A stretch of 64,000 nt of DNA from Haematobia irritans. Lineage: Eukaryota > Arthropoda > Insecta > Diptera > Muscidae. Below the pieces are notes generated by a model. The model ran no database searches, had not been told where the DNA came from, and saw only the letters and a list, made by a program, of their open reading frames with translations. The translations under genes and the position numbers were made by a program. Positions 1 through 10,346 of the stretch are shown piece after piece; the stretch's first letter is position 1, and every line of letters begins with the position of its first letter. The stretch lies in the NCBI RefSeq assembly GCF_050003625.1, contig NC_134397.1, positions 95,707,562 to 95,771,561 on the forward strand, read 5' to 3'.

Positions 1-1046
1 ATTTTGTGTTTTAGTTTTTTCCTCTTCTGTATTTCAGCCCATGTGTTGTCGGTAATCCATGGCTTGCGCCGATTGTTTTTAGTTCCAAGTATATCCTTCG
101 CGGTCTGCTTGCATGTTTCTGCAACTTCTTCCCAGTTTCCATCCTTGATGTTTAACGCTAGACTATTGTTATACATCACCACGGTTGTTGGGTCCTGTAG
201 TTTCAATACGTCATATTTTGCTGTTTGTTTTGTTTGTTTGACCGCCGCAGGCCTTAGGCGGAAAGTTCCCACTAGTAGTTGGTGGTCGCTATCCATATCA
301 GCGCCTCTACGGGTTTTTACGTCCTCCAAGGAGCCTGCGAATAGCTTGCTTACTAACACATGGTCTATTTGATTTCGAGTACGGCAGTCAGGTGATTCCC
401 AGGTGTATTTGTGAATGTCCTTATGGATGAATCTTGTACCTCCTATGAAGAGGTTGTGTCGTGTGCAGAAATCGATGAGACGTTCGCCGTTATCGTTGCG
501 AGTAGGCCCGAGTCCTTCTCTGCCCATCACTGACTCAATGTTTGTGTTGTCGTTACCTACTTTGGCATTCATGTCTCCAATAATTATTTTTATGTCACCT
601 CCAGGGATGGCGGTCATTGTACTATCCAGCTGAGAGTAGAACTCATCTTTTGCTTCGTCGTCGTCAGGTTCAGTGGGCGCATAACATTGTATTATCGATA
701 TTTTGCGGAAACGAGAGTTAAATCTAGCTACTATGATTCGATCCGATATAGGATTAAATTCCAGGAGACATTTGCTAGAGTGAGGTGTTAGGAGCAGTCC
801 AACTCCGCGTATTTTGTGATGGTTATTTCCAGAGTAGAGGAAAAGATGTCCTGAAGATAGTCGTGTGGTCCCAGTTTTTAGCCATCTTATTTCGCTTAAT
901 CCTAGCATTTCTAGTTTATAACATTCCATCTCGCGGCATACTTGCTCCAAGCGCGAGTGGTCCGATAGCGATCTCACGTTCCATGTACCAATCATTATCC
1001 GTTTCTTAAAGCCAAAAGTCGTCGTCGTTAATGGGTTTCTTCTCAT
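1..1046 (-). CDS. Non-LTR retrotransposon ORF, endonuclease domain (partial)
   Basis: An uninterrupted minus-strand frame starts at the ATG at 1046, after an in-frame TGA, and runs off the window at base 1 (348 codons seen). The protein opens MRRNPLTTTTFGFKKR and then shows the exonuclease/endonuclease/phosphatase fold signature in order: GTWNVRSL (Asn), LGLSEIRW (Glu), IIIGDMNAKVG (Asp, Asn) and a terminal SDHQLVG (His). These are the target-nicking residues of LINE endonucleases; host proteins of the craniofacial development protein 2 type contain a derived copy of such a domain. The reverse transcriptase would lie outside the window to the left. No stop or frameshift is visible, unlike the other LINE here, so this copy looks young. 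The clade (RTE-like) is a guess. Confidence 0.85.
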   Translation of the reverse strand, partial: MRRNPLTTTTFGFKKRIMIGTWNVRSLSDHSRLEQVCREMECYKLEMLGLSEIRWLKTGTTRLSSGHLFLYSGNNHHKIRGVGLLLTPHSSKCLLEFNPISDRIIVARFNSRFRKISIIQCYAPTEPDDDEAKDEFYSQLDSTMTAIPGGDIKIIIGDMNAKVGNDNTNIESVMGREGLGPTRNDNGERLIDFCTRHNLFIGGTRFIHKDIHKYTWESPDCRTRNQIDHVLVSKLFAGSLEDVKTRRGADMDSDHQLLVGTFRLRPAAVKQTKQTAKYDVLKLQDPTTVVMYNNSLALNIKDGNWEEVAETCKQTAKDILGTKNNRRKPWITDNTWAEIQKRKKLKHK

Positions 1047-1310
1047 ATTTGTAATCGTTTCTGTAATATATATATTTTTACTTGAGTGGGTTATTAGCCC
1101 CCAGCAAAACCTACTTTCAACGGTGAGGGTCCGTGTATTTGGGGCGAGTGTTCAGAGTGATGGATTTTAAAGGGTCTCTTAGTTCCTGAGACGCAAGATA
1201 AAAGATTGCCATTCAGGGATCACTGTGGCCCCTCCCTCCTCCTTTCACATCCGGGCTTGGGACCGGCAACGGCGGAGTGCCCTTACGACCTAAAATTTAT
1301 GACCTTAAAA
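1047..1310 (-). mobile_element. Probable 5' leader of the LINE at 1-1046
   Basis: Read on the minus strand, this GC-richer stretch ends at the ORF start and holds GTTGCCGGTCCCAAGCCCGG, a motif commonly seen in 5' leaders of RTE-type LINEs, followed by a purine-rich GGAGGAGGGAGGGG run. The left boundary of the leader (near 1310) is only inferred from the return to AT-rich sequence. Confidence 0.5.
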
Positions 1311-2189
1311 TTTGCCCAGTCCGAACTTTGACGTATTAGTTAGACGAACGTAATTCCTTGCTAGTAAAAACTAATTTCAAAGTTGCGTTTTCCAGATATC
1401 AATCATTTGTCCATCGTTTCATACTACATATACTATTTACATGAAAAAATATAATTATATATTATACAATTGTATACATGAATAATAATACCCTGACCCG
1501 CCGAGGCAGTGTAAATAGAGGCTTTTTCGTATACATCGCATTATGTAAGCTCGTAAATCATACACTCGCAGGTGAGACAGATTTCGTTGCAAAGATGGTT
1601 GGAATTCGTTTATAATTCGAATCTTTAATACTATGTTTAAGGCTATCCTACGAGTACGGTGACTCGAAGACCAAAAGTTCACAATGTATTACTATCGCCA
1701 GCACTGCAAAAAATATGCAAATGGAAATTTCATGTGGTAAAATTCATGAGCATGTACAAAACGTGGCTATTTCTCCAAGAAGTTCAGTACTATGAATGTG
1801 TGCATTTATTAATCACTTTCCTCATTGTAATCAGGATAATTTAAGGAACAATGTGTAATGCTTTAGGCAAATTTTGCCCAAACATAATTTGCGTTTTGTA
1901 AGCGACTGAAAGAGTTCTTTATTTGTGTGGCTGGGCGATTTTTCCGCTCTAGGTTTTGTTATTATTAGAAACTGCAAATGGTTTTTACTCCTCCCGCGCC
2001 AACAAGGGCACCATGAATATTGGGAACACTTTTCTTATGAAACAAACTAATTCCCCTTGGACTAACCAGCGGAAACCAAGGCAAAATGAAGCCACATGGT
2101 TAAAGTACACTTCAAAGCCGTAGAGGTCATGGGGTGGCCAGCCTAAAGATTTTCCATTATTTTAAACAATTGCAAAAAACTTCTAAATG
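1311..2189. other. AT-rich stretch, nothing recognised
   Basis: No long frame, tRNA-like box, clear terminal repeat or tandem repeat was recognised. Short open frames on both strands look random in composition. Confidence 0.5.
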
Positions 2190-2414
2190 CATCCAAGGAA
2201 GGAATATGATCACCTCAATTATGTTTCAAGAGCAATATATTAGTTTTAGACGGGGAACGTGTAACATGTTTGCCAGAACCATGTTATTAGCTCGGAAATT
2301 ATATATGTTTATATTTGGCGAGGAAATAATAGTTTTGCGACATGTTCCCCGTCCAAAAATAACATTATGCACCTGTATTATGTTTGAGAAGCTCATATTC
2401 CTTCTCTGTATGTG
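2190..2414. mobile_element. Family A MITE, worn copy
   Basis: A near-palindromic element. Its left arm reads GGAATATGATCACCTCA and its right arm ends ATTCCTTCTCTGTATG. Both arms carry the family A words AACATGTT and GTTTCAAGAGCA. The cleanest copy of the family is at 62415-62678. The outermost bases here are mutated. No coding capacity. Confidence 0.6.
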
Positions 2415-3090
2415 CACGAACGAAAAAGACTGTTTTTCATATGTTTCGATGTAAAAAATATATGCTTGGAACTCAAATATTTAGCACATATAATGTTCAT
2501 AAATTAGCATAACATGTTTGCGACATATATGTTAATATTTTACAACATATTATGCATGGAACATATTTTTTTAAATATTATATGTGTGGATGCAAACATA
2601 TATTAATTTAGAAATTGTCTATAAACATATATGTGTTTAGAAAGAGACACCGAGAAAGTATAAAAAAAAACTTAAGATGGCGAATGAGAGAGATAACGAA
2701 AGGAATCAACACAACACAACACAATGAGGCTTAAAGTCCAACATGCAAGAATATTTGAAACGTAAATGTTAGTGATTGCTTGTTGACTTTCATATTCTAT
2801 TTATAAATAAATATCTGGAGTATAACATGTTTTTGTTTATTTGTAATCCAACACAAGTATGTTTATGACATTTTGCTCTTTGTAAAAAAATGGAAGTGAC
2901 CAATTAGCGACTTAAAAATATATGTCTAAGTTGAAACATAAAATGTTTGAACAAAATTTTATTTAGTAGACAAATCCTTATAACATATATGCAGAATGTT
3001 TTTGAGAATATATGTTATTGAATTAGACCTTTTTGTAGTTACATGGTCATATTATTTACTTCATGTACTATACCATTTACAGTATTTAAA
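2415..3090 (+). mobile_element. Family B TIR element, 5' part
   Basis: Starts CACGAACGAAAAAGACTG directly after the family A element and continues with the family B body, rich in AACATATATG words, matching the first few hundred bases of the full copies at 35550 and 61351. A following GAAAGAGA...ATCAACA segment recurs near 16100 and 26215. The right end is not defined. Confidence 0.55.
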
Positions 3091-3206
3091 AAATTTAATT
3101 TTAATTTCGTTGTCAAACTATTATTAATACTAGTACGTTTCATTGGGTTATGCCTTTGTTGGTTGATCCTTTTACAGACTCTCCTTTTGGACTAAGGGAG
3201 CTTATA

Positions 3207-4140
3207 AAGGGTGATTTGTTAAGAGCTTGATAACTTTTTTTTTTAAAAAAACGCATAAAATTTGCAAAATCTCATCGGTTCTTTATTTGAAACGTTAGAT
3301 TGGTCCATGACATTTACTTTTTGAAGATAATTTCATTTAAATGTTGACCGCGGCTGCGTCTTAGGTGGTCCATTCGGAAAGTCCAATTTTGGGCAACTTT
3401 TTCGAGCATTTCGGCCGGAATAGCCCGAATTTCTTCGGAAATGTTGTCTTCCAAAGCTGGAATAGTTGCTGGCTTATTTCTGTAGACTTTAGACTTGACG
3501 TAGCCCCACAAAAAATAGTCTAAAGGCGTCAAATCGCATGATCTTGGTGGCCAACTTACCGGTCCATTTCTTGAGATGAATTGTTCTCCGAAGTTTTCCC
3601 TCAAAATGGCCATAGAATCGCGAGCTGTGTGGCATGTAGCGCCATCTTGTTGAAACCACATGTCAACCAAGTTCAGTTCTTCCATTTTTGGCAACAAAAA
3701 GTTTGTTAGCATCGAACGATAGCGATCGCCATTCACCGTAACGTTGCGTCCAACAGCATCTTTGAAAAAATACGGTCCAATGATTCCACCAGCGTACAAA
3801 CCACACCAAACAGTGCATTTTTCGGGATGCATGGGCAGTTCTTGAACGGCTTCTGGTTGCTCTTCACTCCAAATGCGGCAATTTTGCTTATTTACGTAGC
3901 CATTCAACCAGAAATGAGCCTCATCGCTGAACAAAATTTGTCGATAAAAAAGCGGATTTTCTGCCAACTTTTCTAGGGCCCATTCACTGAAAATTCGACG
4001 TTGTGGCTCGTTAGTAAGTCTATTCATGATGAAATGTCAAAGCATACTGAGCATCTTTCTCTTTGACACCATGTCTGAAATCCCACGTGATCTGTCAAAT
4101 ACTAATGCATGAAAATCCTAACCTCAAAAGAATCACCCTT
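3207..4140 (-). mobile_element. mariner-like element copy 1, internally deleted
   Basis: A 934 bp element flanked by TA on both sides (3205-3206, 4141-4142). Both termini begin AAGGGTGATT, and weaker inverted similarity extends to about 28 bp. It carries a truncated transposase on the minus strand and is inserted in the reverse transcriptase relic. Excising it with one TA restores that frame. Copies 2 and 3 are at 27213 and 37152. Confidence 0.95.
3314..4027 (-). CDS. mariner-like transposase, catalytic domain only (copy 1)
   Basis: This 237-codon frame encodes the RNase H-like DDE/D domain of a Tc1/mariner transposase. Catalytic aspartates are visible at D35 (ILFSDEAHF), D128 (WFQQDGATCH) and D165 (PRSCDLTPLDYFLWG). 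Thirty-six residues separate the last two, against 34 in mariner proper. The first seven residues, MNRLTNE, look like the true N-terminus but join directly to PQRRIFSEWALEK, so the helix-turn-helix region that binds the terminal repeats is missing. Family members are usually about 340 residues. The product should not recognise DNA ends alone. It could be inert or act as an inhibitor, which is inference. Identical to copy 3 except E144. Confidence 0.9.
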   Translation of the reverse strand: MNRLTNEPQRRIFSEWALEKLAENPLFYRQILFSDEAHFWLNGYVNKQNCRIWSEEQPEAVQELPMHPEKCTVWCGLYAGGIIGPYFFKDAVGRNVTVNGDRYRSMLTNFLLPKMEELNLVDMWFQQDGATCHTARDSMAILRENFGEQFISRNGPVSWPPRSCDLTPLDYFLWGYVKSKVYRNKPATIPALEDNISEEIRAIPAEMLEKVAQNWTFRMDHLRRSRGQHLNEIIFKK

Positions 4141-4691
4141 TACTTGTCATAGCATCACCAAGACTCAACAAATCCGCAGGAATAGACGGCATATCGTATG
4201 AATTCTATAAGCATGTCCCTCCGTCCTTCTTAGATGAGGTGATAGACCTTTTTAACATTCACAGATAAAAATAAGTTTGAGAACCAATAACTTTTGTTGG
4301 AAAACCAATAACAAAATTTGTTAATTTTCCTGCAATAAACTAATTTGTACTTTTAATAACCATTATTACAAAAAAGTTGTTAGCAATCGTCACCATCAGA
4401 AGGCAACAAATAATTTGTGTTCTCAATAACATAATTTGTAAGTAATTTGTTGAGCATCCAACAGTACAAAATATTTGTTGTTGAACGTTACGTTTAATCC
4501 TCAACAAATATTTTTGAATTTGAACGAAAAAATTTGATTGTGGTTTGTTGGAGTTTATCAATGACCTGTAACAAATTTATTGGTGTATTGATAAAAAATT
4601 AAATTGAAATTAAAATTGACAGAATTTTGCTATGAATTGCACCAAAATTGCAAAATTGCCGGAACAATTTTGGAGATATTTTGTTAAGTAC

Positions 4692-4765
4692 ACACAGAGA
4701 AGGAATATGACCAAAATGTTATTTTTGGACGGGGAACATGTAACATTTTTGTGTCGAAAATCCTA
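4692..4765 (+). mobile_element. Family A MITE, half copy
   Basis: After a TA comes CACACAGAGAAGGAATATGA, followed by family A words and GGACGGGGAACATGTAACAT. The matching right arm is absent. Confidence 0.5.
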
Positions 4766-4898
4766 TACTCAGTTTTGTAAATGTTTGACAATTTTAAATT
4801 TGAGTAGTCCCGGGTTTAGCAAGCATTTTGACAACTTTTTTCCCAGTGCTATATATTCTAGTTAATTAGATTTATAATAATACTAATCCCGATATTAA

Positions 4899-6630
4899 CA
4901 CAGAAAAAACTGAAGCAAAATGAAAATCAATTATTGGCATAATTGAATGAAAAAATTATATCAAATACGATTTTTATTAAGTCAAACATGAAAATAATTG
5001 GTTGAATGAAAAACTGGCAAAAATATCAAAATTCACTGGTAATTGAATTCACAACACATCAATTACTATGTTCAATTGGACCAAGTATAAAAGTTATTGA
5101 TTTAAGTATAATGCGTAATTGCCTGATAAAACTGTTTGTGACGTTGCTACGTAACGAAAAATAAATTAATACAAACAATAAAATGTCATTTATTGTTATT
5201 ATTAAGAATATTCTTAAGAAAATGGTCGAATTTACCCGCAAATAAACCGTGGTATCGGTACCGCGATTCGAAATGTTAACATTTACAACATTTTTGGCGC
5301 ACCATATTGTATTTTTATCGCAGGTAAGTACCTTTATCTAAATACCAGTTTTTTTTGGTCATGCGCGTTTTTTGGAAACTACACTGAAAGAATTCTCTTC
5401 GTAAAAATGAACATTTTCATTGTGAGTCTAACCTGTGACGTGTTGATAGAATTCTTTCTCTCTCTCAAGCACATTCAAGAAATACTCATGTACGTTCACG
5501 CAAACATAACTTTTAAAGACGATTAACGGTTCACAACAATTTTTAGACTCACGAGAATTTTCGTGACTTCGACTATTAGTCGGGATCACGACGAAAGTAT
5601 CACAGCACAAACTTTTTACTATGGAAAGTTAATTTAATATATTTAGTACATATTTCTACGTTCGTAAAATTTTTAAAATTCGCTGAAAACTTTAATAAAA
5701 TATGTAAATGATTTCTTTCGTTGTATAAACTTACACACATCCTGAATTGGGTCGTTTAAAAACTTGCGAATAAGCTTTGGAATATATATACAATTACATT
5801 CTTTCTATTTTGTTTTTGCAATTAGTTCGTGTACACGTCAAATTGCCCTATTAATGGATATAAGCCGATTGTCAAAAATATGTGGCATAGAGGAAAATGT
5901 GTTTACTTCGAAAACGAGGATTTCGAGGATTTCTTCCCAGCAACAAAAGGTAAAATCATGTAAAACTTTGAAATATTTTCGAAACTTTGAAATGAATAGA
6001 TGTTTGTATTACAGAAGAGCAGGATGCCTAACCAAATCGCATATAAATGAGGAAGATTTGGGAAATTCCAGCAGGTGGTACAGATAATTCAAAAACTTTG
6101 TGAGTTAGCCTGTTAAATACGTCGTTTATAATGAATATTCTGTATTTTTCTACCAAACATGTACTTCGCTGTATTTTCAATTATACATATTTTCAGAATT
6201 TCTTTTTTATAATAAAATGCATAAAATTTTTTTCAGAGTGTATTTGTATAACTTTCTTAAATTAATATAGATTATATAGTACAAAGATTGTATTGATTAA
6301 CATCGTAATAAACACAATTACGATAGTAATTGTATAGGTTACAAAATTCTATAAACTTTGTACTCAGTTCAATTACGACTGTAATTGAAAACACTATATA
6401 CTTCAAATACTAATGTATTTGGATTGAGTACTATGTCATTTGAATATTTTGACAAATTCCAATTACATTTTTACTCAACGCAAATATTACTTCATTTGAA
6501 AATAGTTTTATGACAACCTTACAATTTGGGTAATTGGATTTACAATTTTCGTCATAAGCTGAAAATCAAATAAAAAAATTATTGAATTCACAATTTTTGT
6601 ATTTGATTCAATTATTCACTTTTTTCTGTG
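4899..6630. mobile_element. 1.7 kb TIR element carrying a gene-like unit
   Basis: Left end CACAGAAAAAACTGAA, right end (reverse complement) CACAGAAAAAAGTGAA: 15 of 16 bases match. The right flank is TA and the left flank TAA, so the target duplication is slightly worn. Subterminal sequence is rich in CAATTATT/AATTGAAT words on both sides. There is no transposase. The interior contains consensus splice sites and a short reading frame (5273-6031). It lies within the 4260-6979 element. Confidence 0.7.
5273..6031 (+). CDS. Candidate three-exon small gene, unknown function
   Basis: Exon 1 (5273-5323) starts at the first ATG after an in-frame TAA, encodes MLTFTTFLAHHIVFLSQ and ends at a consensus donor, CAG|GTAAGT. 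The intron ends TTTTTGCAATTAG. Exon 2 (5826-5949) is open in the continuing frame: FVYTSNCPINGYKPIVK, then NMWHRGKCVYFENEDFED, then FFPATK. It ends AAAAG|GTAAAA. A short intron ends GTATTACAG at 6014. Exon 3 adds EEQDA and a stop at 6029-6031. The spliced product would be 63 residues, with a hydrophobic start, two cysteines and an acidic end. I do not recognise the family. It lies inside a TIR element, so it may be a captured gene fragment. Chance assembly is possible: the splice sites are good, but the coding length is short. Confidence 0.35.
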
Positions 6631-7471
6631 TAATATGGTTTTATTATTTATCTCATACAAAAACACATTTAAGAAACTACCATATGAAAAATATACAAAT
6701 AATCTATAAAATATATAAATATAGCTTTCATACATATTCTCAGCGATGTGTGCGTAACCAGTCTTGTATTTTTGTTTTCATATCGATAGCAGTCAACTAT
6801 TTTCGCAACAAAGCAATTTGTTGAAAATTCAGAATATTTCTATTATTTCCTCTGTGAAGCATCTACAAACACATTTCAACAACAAATGTCTCATGTTCAA
6901 TAGACAAATTTGTTGAGCATAAGCAGATTCTACATACAAATAAAGTTGTTAATATTTATTTGCAGTTATTTTTTGTGTGTTATATTCTTAAGAGAAGACA
7001 TTCCTTCATCTCTATTGATGAACGTTAACTTCAGTAAGAAAATGAAAACTTACGAAATGTAATTTTCTGCAAATTATCCACAATGGGATTGCCATCTAAA
7101 ATTATCTCCATACTAAACCTGATATATCACAACAATAGTACTCAGGTATTGGTAAACAATTCTCTCTTTATCGCTCTTGCCGTTGATCAAGGTGTTTGCC
7201 AGCTTTGTTTGTTAAGTCCGGTTCTCGTTTCCTTATACCTTAATGACTCACTACCTATCAGTCGATCAGTTAATGGTGTAGATAGGGTAGATATGCGACT
7301 CAGATGGTTCTCCGATAAGTACCTCTGTACAATTATCCCGTATAATATGTCTTTGTCTGAACTCGCTACATGGCAAAGATATCTATACAATACAAAAATT
7401 AGTGTATCTAACAAATTGAAAATATTTAATACTGCTTCGAAATCTATTTTTTTTCTATGGGGCCCAAGTCT

Positions 7472-7649
7472 TTTTTGGAACAATCTGGTTGGTTCAACAG
7501 AGAAAATAACCGAGAAGGTTCAGCTGTTAAAACTACAAGTGTCCATATGTAATAGGTAGTTTTAGTTAATGTGGTATCACAATGGACTGAATAGTCTAAG
7601 TGAGCCTGAAACTTAATCGGGCTGCCACTTTAAGCTAATTTAACGTAAA
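7472..7649 (+). mobile_element. SINE-like insert in the reverse transcriptase relic
   Basis: A 17 bp direct repeat, CTATGGGGCCCAAGTCT, occurs at 7455-7471 and 7650-7666 and brackets this 178 bp insert. Its 3' half is the SINE1 tail (GGTATCACAATGGACTGAAT ... ATCGGGCTGCCAC). The 5' half has no visible tRNA-like head, so it is 5' truncated or chimeric. The long direct repeat fits LINE-mediated target duplication. Confidence 0.6.
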
Positions 7650-8250
7650 CTATGGGGCCCAAGTCTGGTGTTTTGAGCGATTTGTACTTACCTAATAACA
7701 CACCTAACTACATGATCCACTTGGAATCAGGTTTTCCCTTTGTTTGTGAAAAGTTGAGATTGCATCTCTTATACATTAACAAAGTACTGGCCATGTCTTC
7801 TTCACGTCAGGAATTTTTGTGTAAGAGCGATTTGAAGGAAGTCTCAATGATTTTTTCCTTAGTCTTTTTTTCTTTGGAACGTTGCGAAAATGTATCCATG
7901 GCAAGATTCTAACAATTCCACGACTGTAATTCAAACGTCAGCTTCGATTTTCCCCCATATTTTGCACATGGGAATTCACAGGCGAAATTGGTTTAATATT
8001 TGGAGCGAGAGGAGGTTTGCGTAATATTAATGCTGGAGCTTTCAGTAGTCAAGGAGCTGGACTCTGTACGATGAGCCAGAGAATACCTACCATTTTATTG
8101 CAGAATGTCCGATTTTCACGCATGAGAGAATTAAGAGGTTTGGCAGAAGGGTCCTTACAATTGATGAATTTTTAGAAATTTTGAATGAAAGAATTACGAT
8201 AGCCCCTTTCATTATCTATCTAACTGCTTTAGACATAGAAATCTGATATT

Positions 8251-9144
8251 TAATGAATTTAACTAAAATTCTACAATTCATCTGATGTAAGAAGTATTAT
8301 TTTGTAAACTATTGCCAATTCGACCCACATAGGAATGTTATGTCAAAATCTTTAGATTTATTATTAAATAATTGTATATCAATAAAATAATACATACATG
8401 CTACAGTATTGTTATCAATAAAATCAAATCTAATCTCTTAATACTCGCAATAGGTTACCTTGCCAAATTTTGTGTCACAATTAAAACAAATTAATATGAT
8501 CTGGGAGAAGTTATTCTAACTAACACTTGTAAGGTTATTTCTATCTGGTCACCTTAAAATCAATAAATATCCGCATTTAAAATGTGTATGTGTGAGTGCC
8601 GTGACATGTCAGTATGTGTGCACACGCTTATAATCGAGACTAAAGGAATATTCGTCTGAAAGCAAAAAATTCAAAGCACAAAGAACGATAGAAACGTTAA
8701 TATAGCATACACTCTCACTCATACAGAAACGTATAGGGTGGATCGAAATCTAAGAAGCAGAAATCCTAATAGGAACCCACTTGTCTAACCATAATCGGCA
8801 ATACCTTCAATTTTATTAAATTGCAAACATATTTCAGAGATGAAAAATTACTTTTTGCACCTGTACGAATGAATGTACTTTTTGGGTTCAAAGTGAACCA
8901 AATTTAGCTTAGTTGCCAAATTAAAAATTTCATTCCCAGATTAACTCTAACTAATTCTTGCTGGGTTTCATTTCAGGAACATCACTGTCGGGCGAGAAAT
9001 ACTTATTAATGGAGAGAAGTCAACTGCAGATTTTAAGCTACAATTTTAATCTCATTTGTTTGTATCACTACCAAAAAGAATAAAATTTTATAAAATAAAT
9101 AAATAAAATAAAATTTTATATTGGATAATATAAATATATATGTA
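8251..9144. other. AT-rich stretch after the LINE relic, nothing recognised
   Basis: The first 200 bases may be LINE 3' untranslated sequence (AATAAAATAA near 8385 and repeated CAATAAAAT). No gene, tandem repeat or TIR was seen beyond that. Confidence 0.4.
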
Positions 9145-9371
9145 CACGCAGAGAAGGATATGAGCACCCCTACCATGTTCCAAGAACAACATGTTACTTT
9201 TTCACGGAAAACATGTAGCATGTTTGTCGAAACCATGTTCTTTTCTCGGAAAGCATGTTATGTTTGACGAGAAAAGAATATTTTTGCGACAAGAATGCTA
9301 CATGGTCGCTGTGAAAAAGTAACATGGTGCTCTTGAAACATGTTTGAGGAGATCATGTTCCTTCTCTAACA
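9145..9371. mobile_element. Family A MITE
   Basis: The left end CACGCAGAGAAGGATATGAG follows a TA. The right arm ends GTTTGAGGAGATCATGTTCC then TTCTCT. The arms are inverted copies (AACATGTTACTTTTTCAC versus GTGAAAAAGTAACATGGT). The last bases and the right TA are lost. Non-coding. Confidence 0.7.
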
Positions 9372-9500
9372 TCAGGAACCTTTCGAAGACAAATATGGAT
9401 CATTTAAAAGAAAGCTTGCCCGGTTCCAAAGATATTGTCTTTCTACTAATGATTTTGATATTTATTCCGAACCAAAGAAGGGGAGAATTCAAGTAGGGAT

Positions 9501-10035
9501 AGCGTGGTGCAATGGCTAGCACGTCAACCCCAGTTTCGACCAAACACCAACAAGTTTTTAAGGGTGGATTATCCATTTTCAGTAACGTTGGTGACATTAC
9601 TGAGTGTTTCAAGGCTTCCTCTAAGTGGTTTCACCGCAGTGTGGAACGTCGTTCAGACACGGCTATAAATAGGAAAGTCTCATGCCATTGAGCTTAACGT
9701 AGAATCGGGCAGCACTCAGTGACACGAGAGAAGTCCACCACTGTTGTGTTACAATGGGCTGAAGAGTCTAAGGCTATGGTCACACTAGGCAAATATTTGA
9801 CCAAAATAAGTGTCAAACATTTTTCCAGAACCATTTTTCAAATATCTAGATACGGTTTTTGAAAAATAATCCTACCATGATGTTATATATCCAATATGAG
9901 CTAAAAATGTCCCCTGGTTTGGCTGTGGCGACTGATTCTTGTTTGATTTCTGTCAAATATTTGTCCAGTGTGACCATAGCATAAGTGAGCCTGAATTGTC
10001 GGGCTGCCACTGTACCTAAACTAATCTAATCTAAC
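9501..10035 (+). mobile_element. SINE1 copy with head deletion and internal insertion
   Basis: The A-box region GTGGTGCAATGGCTAGCA is present, but about 40 bases reaching the B box are deleted. The body (GTTTCACCGCAGTGTGGAAC, ATCGGGCAGCACTCAGTGAC) and the tail ending CTAATCTAATCTAA follow. The 9773-9980 element splits the 3' part. Confidence 0.8.
9773..9980. mobile_element. 208 bp TIR element inside SINE1
   Basis: The left end GCTATGGTCACACTAGGCAA and the reverse complement of the right end, GCTATGGTCACACTGGACAA, match at 18 of 20 positions, and similarity continues into ATATTTG. TAAG stands immediately before it and again just after (one extra A), a 4-5 bp target duplication. No ORF. The superfamily is not recognised. 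Confidence 0.75.
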
Positions 10036-10170
10036 ATAAGGAACTATTTGAGACAAAATAATCTTTTAGATTTGAGTTTTGCGTAGATGATACTAGGAAA
10101 CAAATTTGAATATATTCGTTTTTCGTTATAGTCCTTTAAAACGTTTTACGACACCTTAAATTTCGAAATT

Positions 10171-10300
10171 CGAACGCAGAGAAAGAATATGATCATCAAG
10201 AGAAAATAACATGGTTTCGACAAACACGTTCCATGCTGTCCATCCAAAAATAACATTTTGCTCTTGAAACATTTTTTGGGGTGATCACATGTCATATTTT
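10171..10300. mobile_element. Family A MITE, deleted copy
   Basis: Begins CGCAGAGAAAGAATATGATC and ends with GCTCTTGAAACATTTTTTGG then GGTGATCACATG. The centre is shortened. Inserted in the C1 element. Confidence 0.6.
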
Positions 10301-10346
10301 TTAACGCTGTTTGGCTTTGTAGTCAATATGCAAAAAGACATACACA

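Larger units (their letters stand above)
4260..6979. mobile_element. 2.7 kb non-autonomous TIR element inside the LINE
   Basis: The left end reads CACAGATAAAAATAAG and the reverse complement of the right end reads CACACAAAAAATAA, with a TT on each side. Removing the element and one TT restores the reverse transcriptase frame, which fixes the boundaries. Both subterminal regions are rich in AACAAATTTGTT-type words (4290-4600 and 6800-6960). It contains a family A fragment and the 4899-6630 element. No transposase frame is present. Confidence 0.7.
3100..8250 (+). pseudogene. Non-LTR retrotransposon reverse transcriptase, broken by insertions
   Basis: Coding pieces lie at about 3100-3204, 4143-4257, 6982-7471 and 7667-8250. 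Removing the mariner at 3207-4140 with one TA, and the TIR element at 4260-6979 with one TT, restores one continuous frame across both junctions: ...DSPFGLRELILVIASPRL, then NKSAGIDGISYEFYK (a typical RT motif), then DLFNIIFLREDIPSS. Further on come CKLSTMGLPSKIISILNLIY and an SPVLVSLYLND block. The GVRQG motif is degraded and the expected FADD is not intact. Next are YGAQV, LYLPNNTPNYMIHLESG and a terminal cysteine/histidine module (CTLCDEPENTYHFIAECP). About 100 residues of RT are missing before CKLST, and stops and frameshifts occur. AATAAA-rich sequence follows near 8380. The clade (jockey/LOA-like) is uncertain. Confidence 0.8.

Noticed and set aside
4..633. Plus-strand frames of 122 and 72 codons
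   Set aside because: They are opposite-strand shadows of the intact LINE endonuclease ORF.
7187..7483. 98-codon minus-strand frame
   Set aside because: Antisense shadow of the reverse transcriptase relic.
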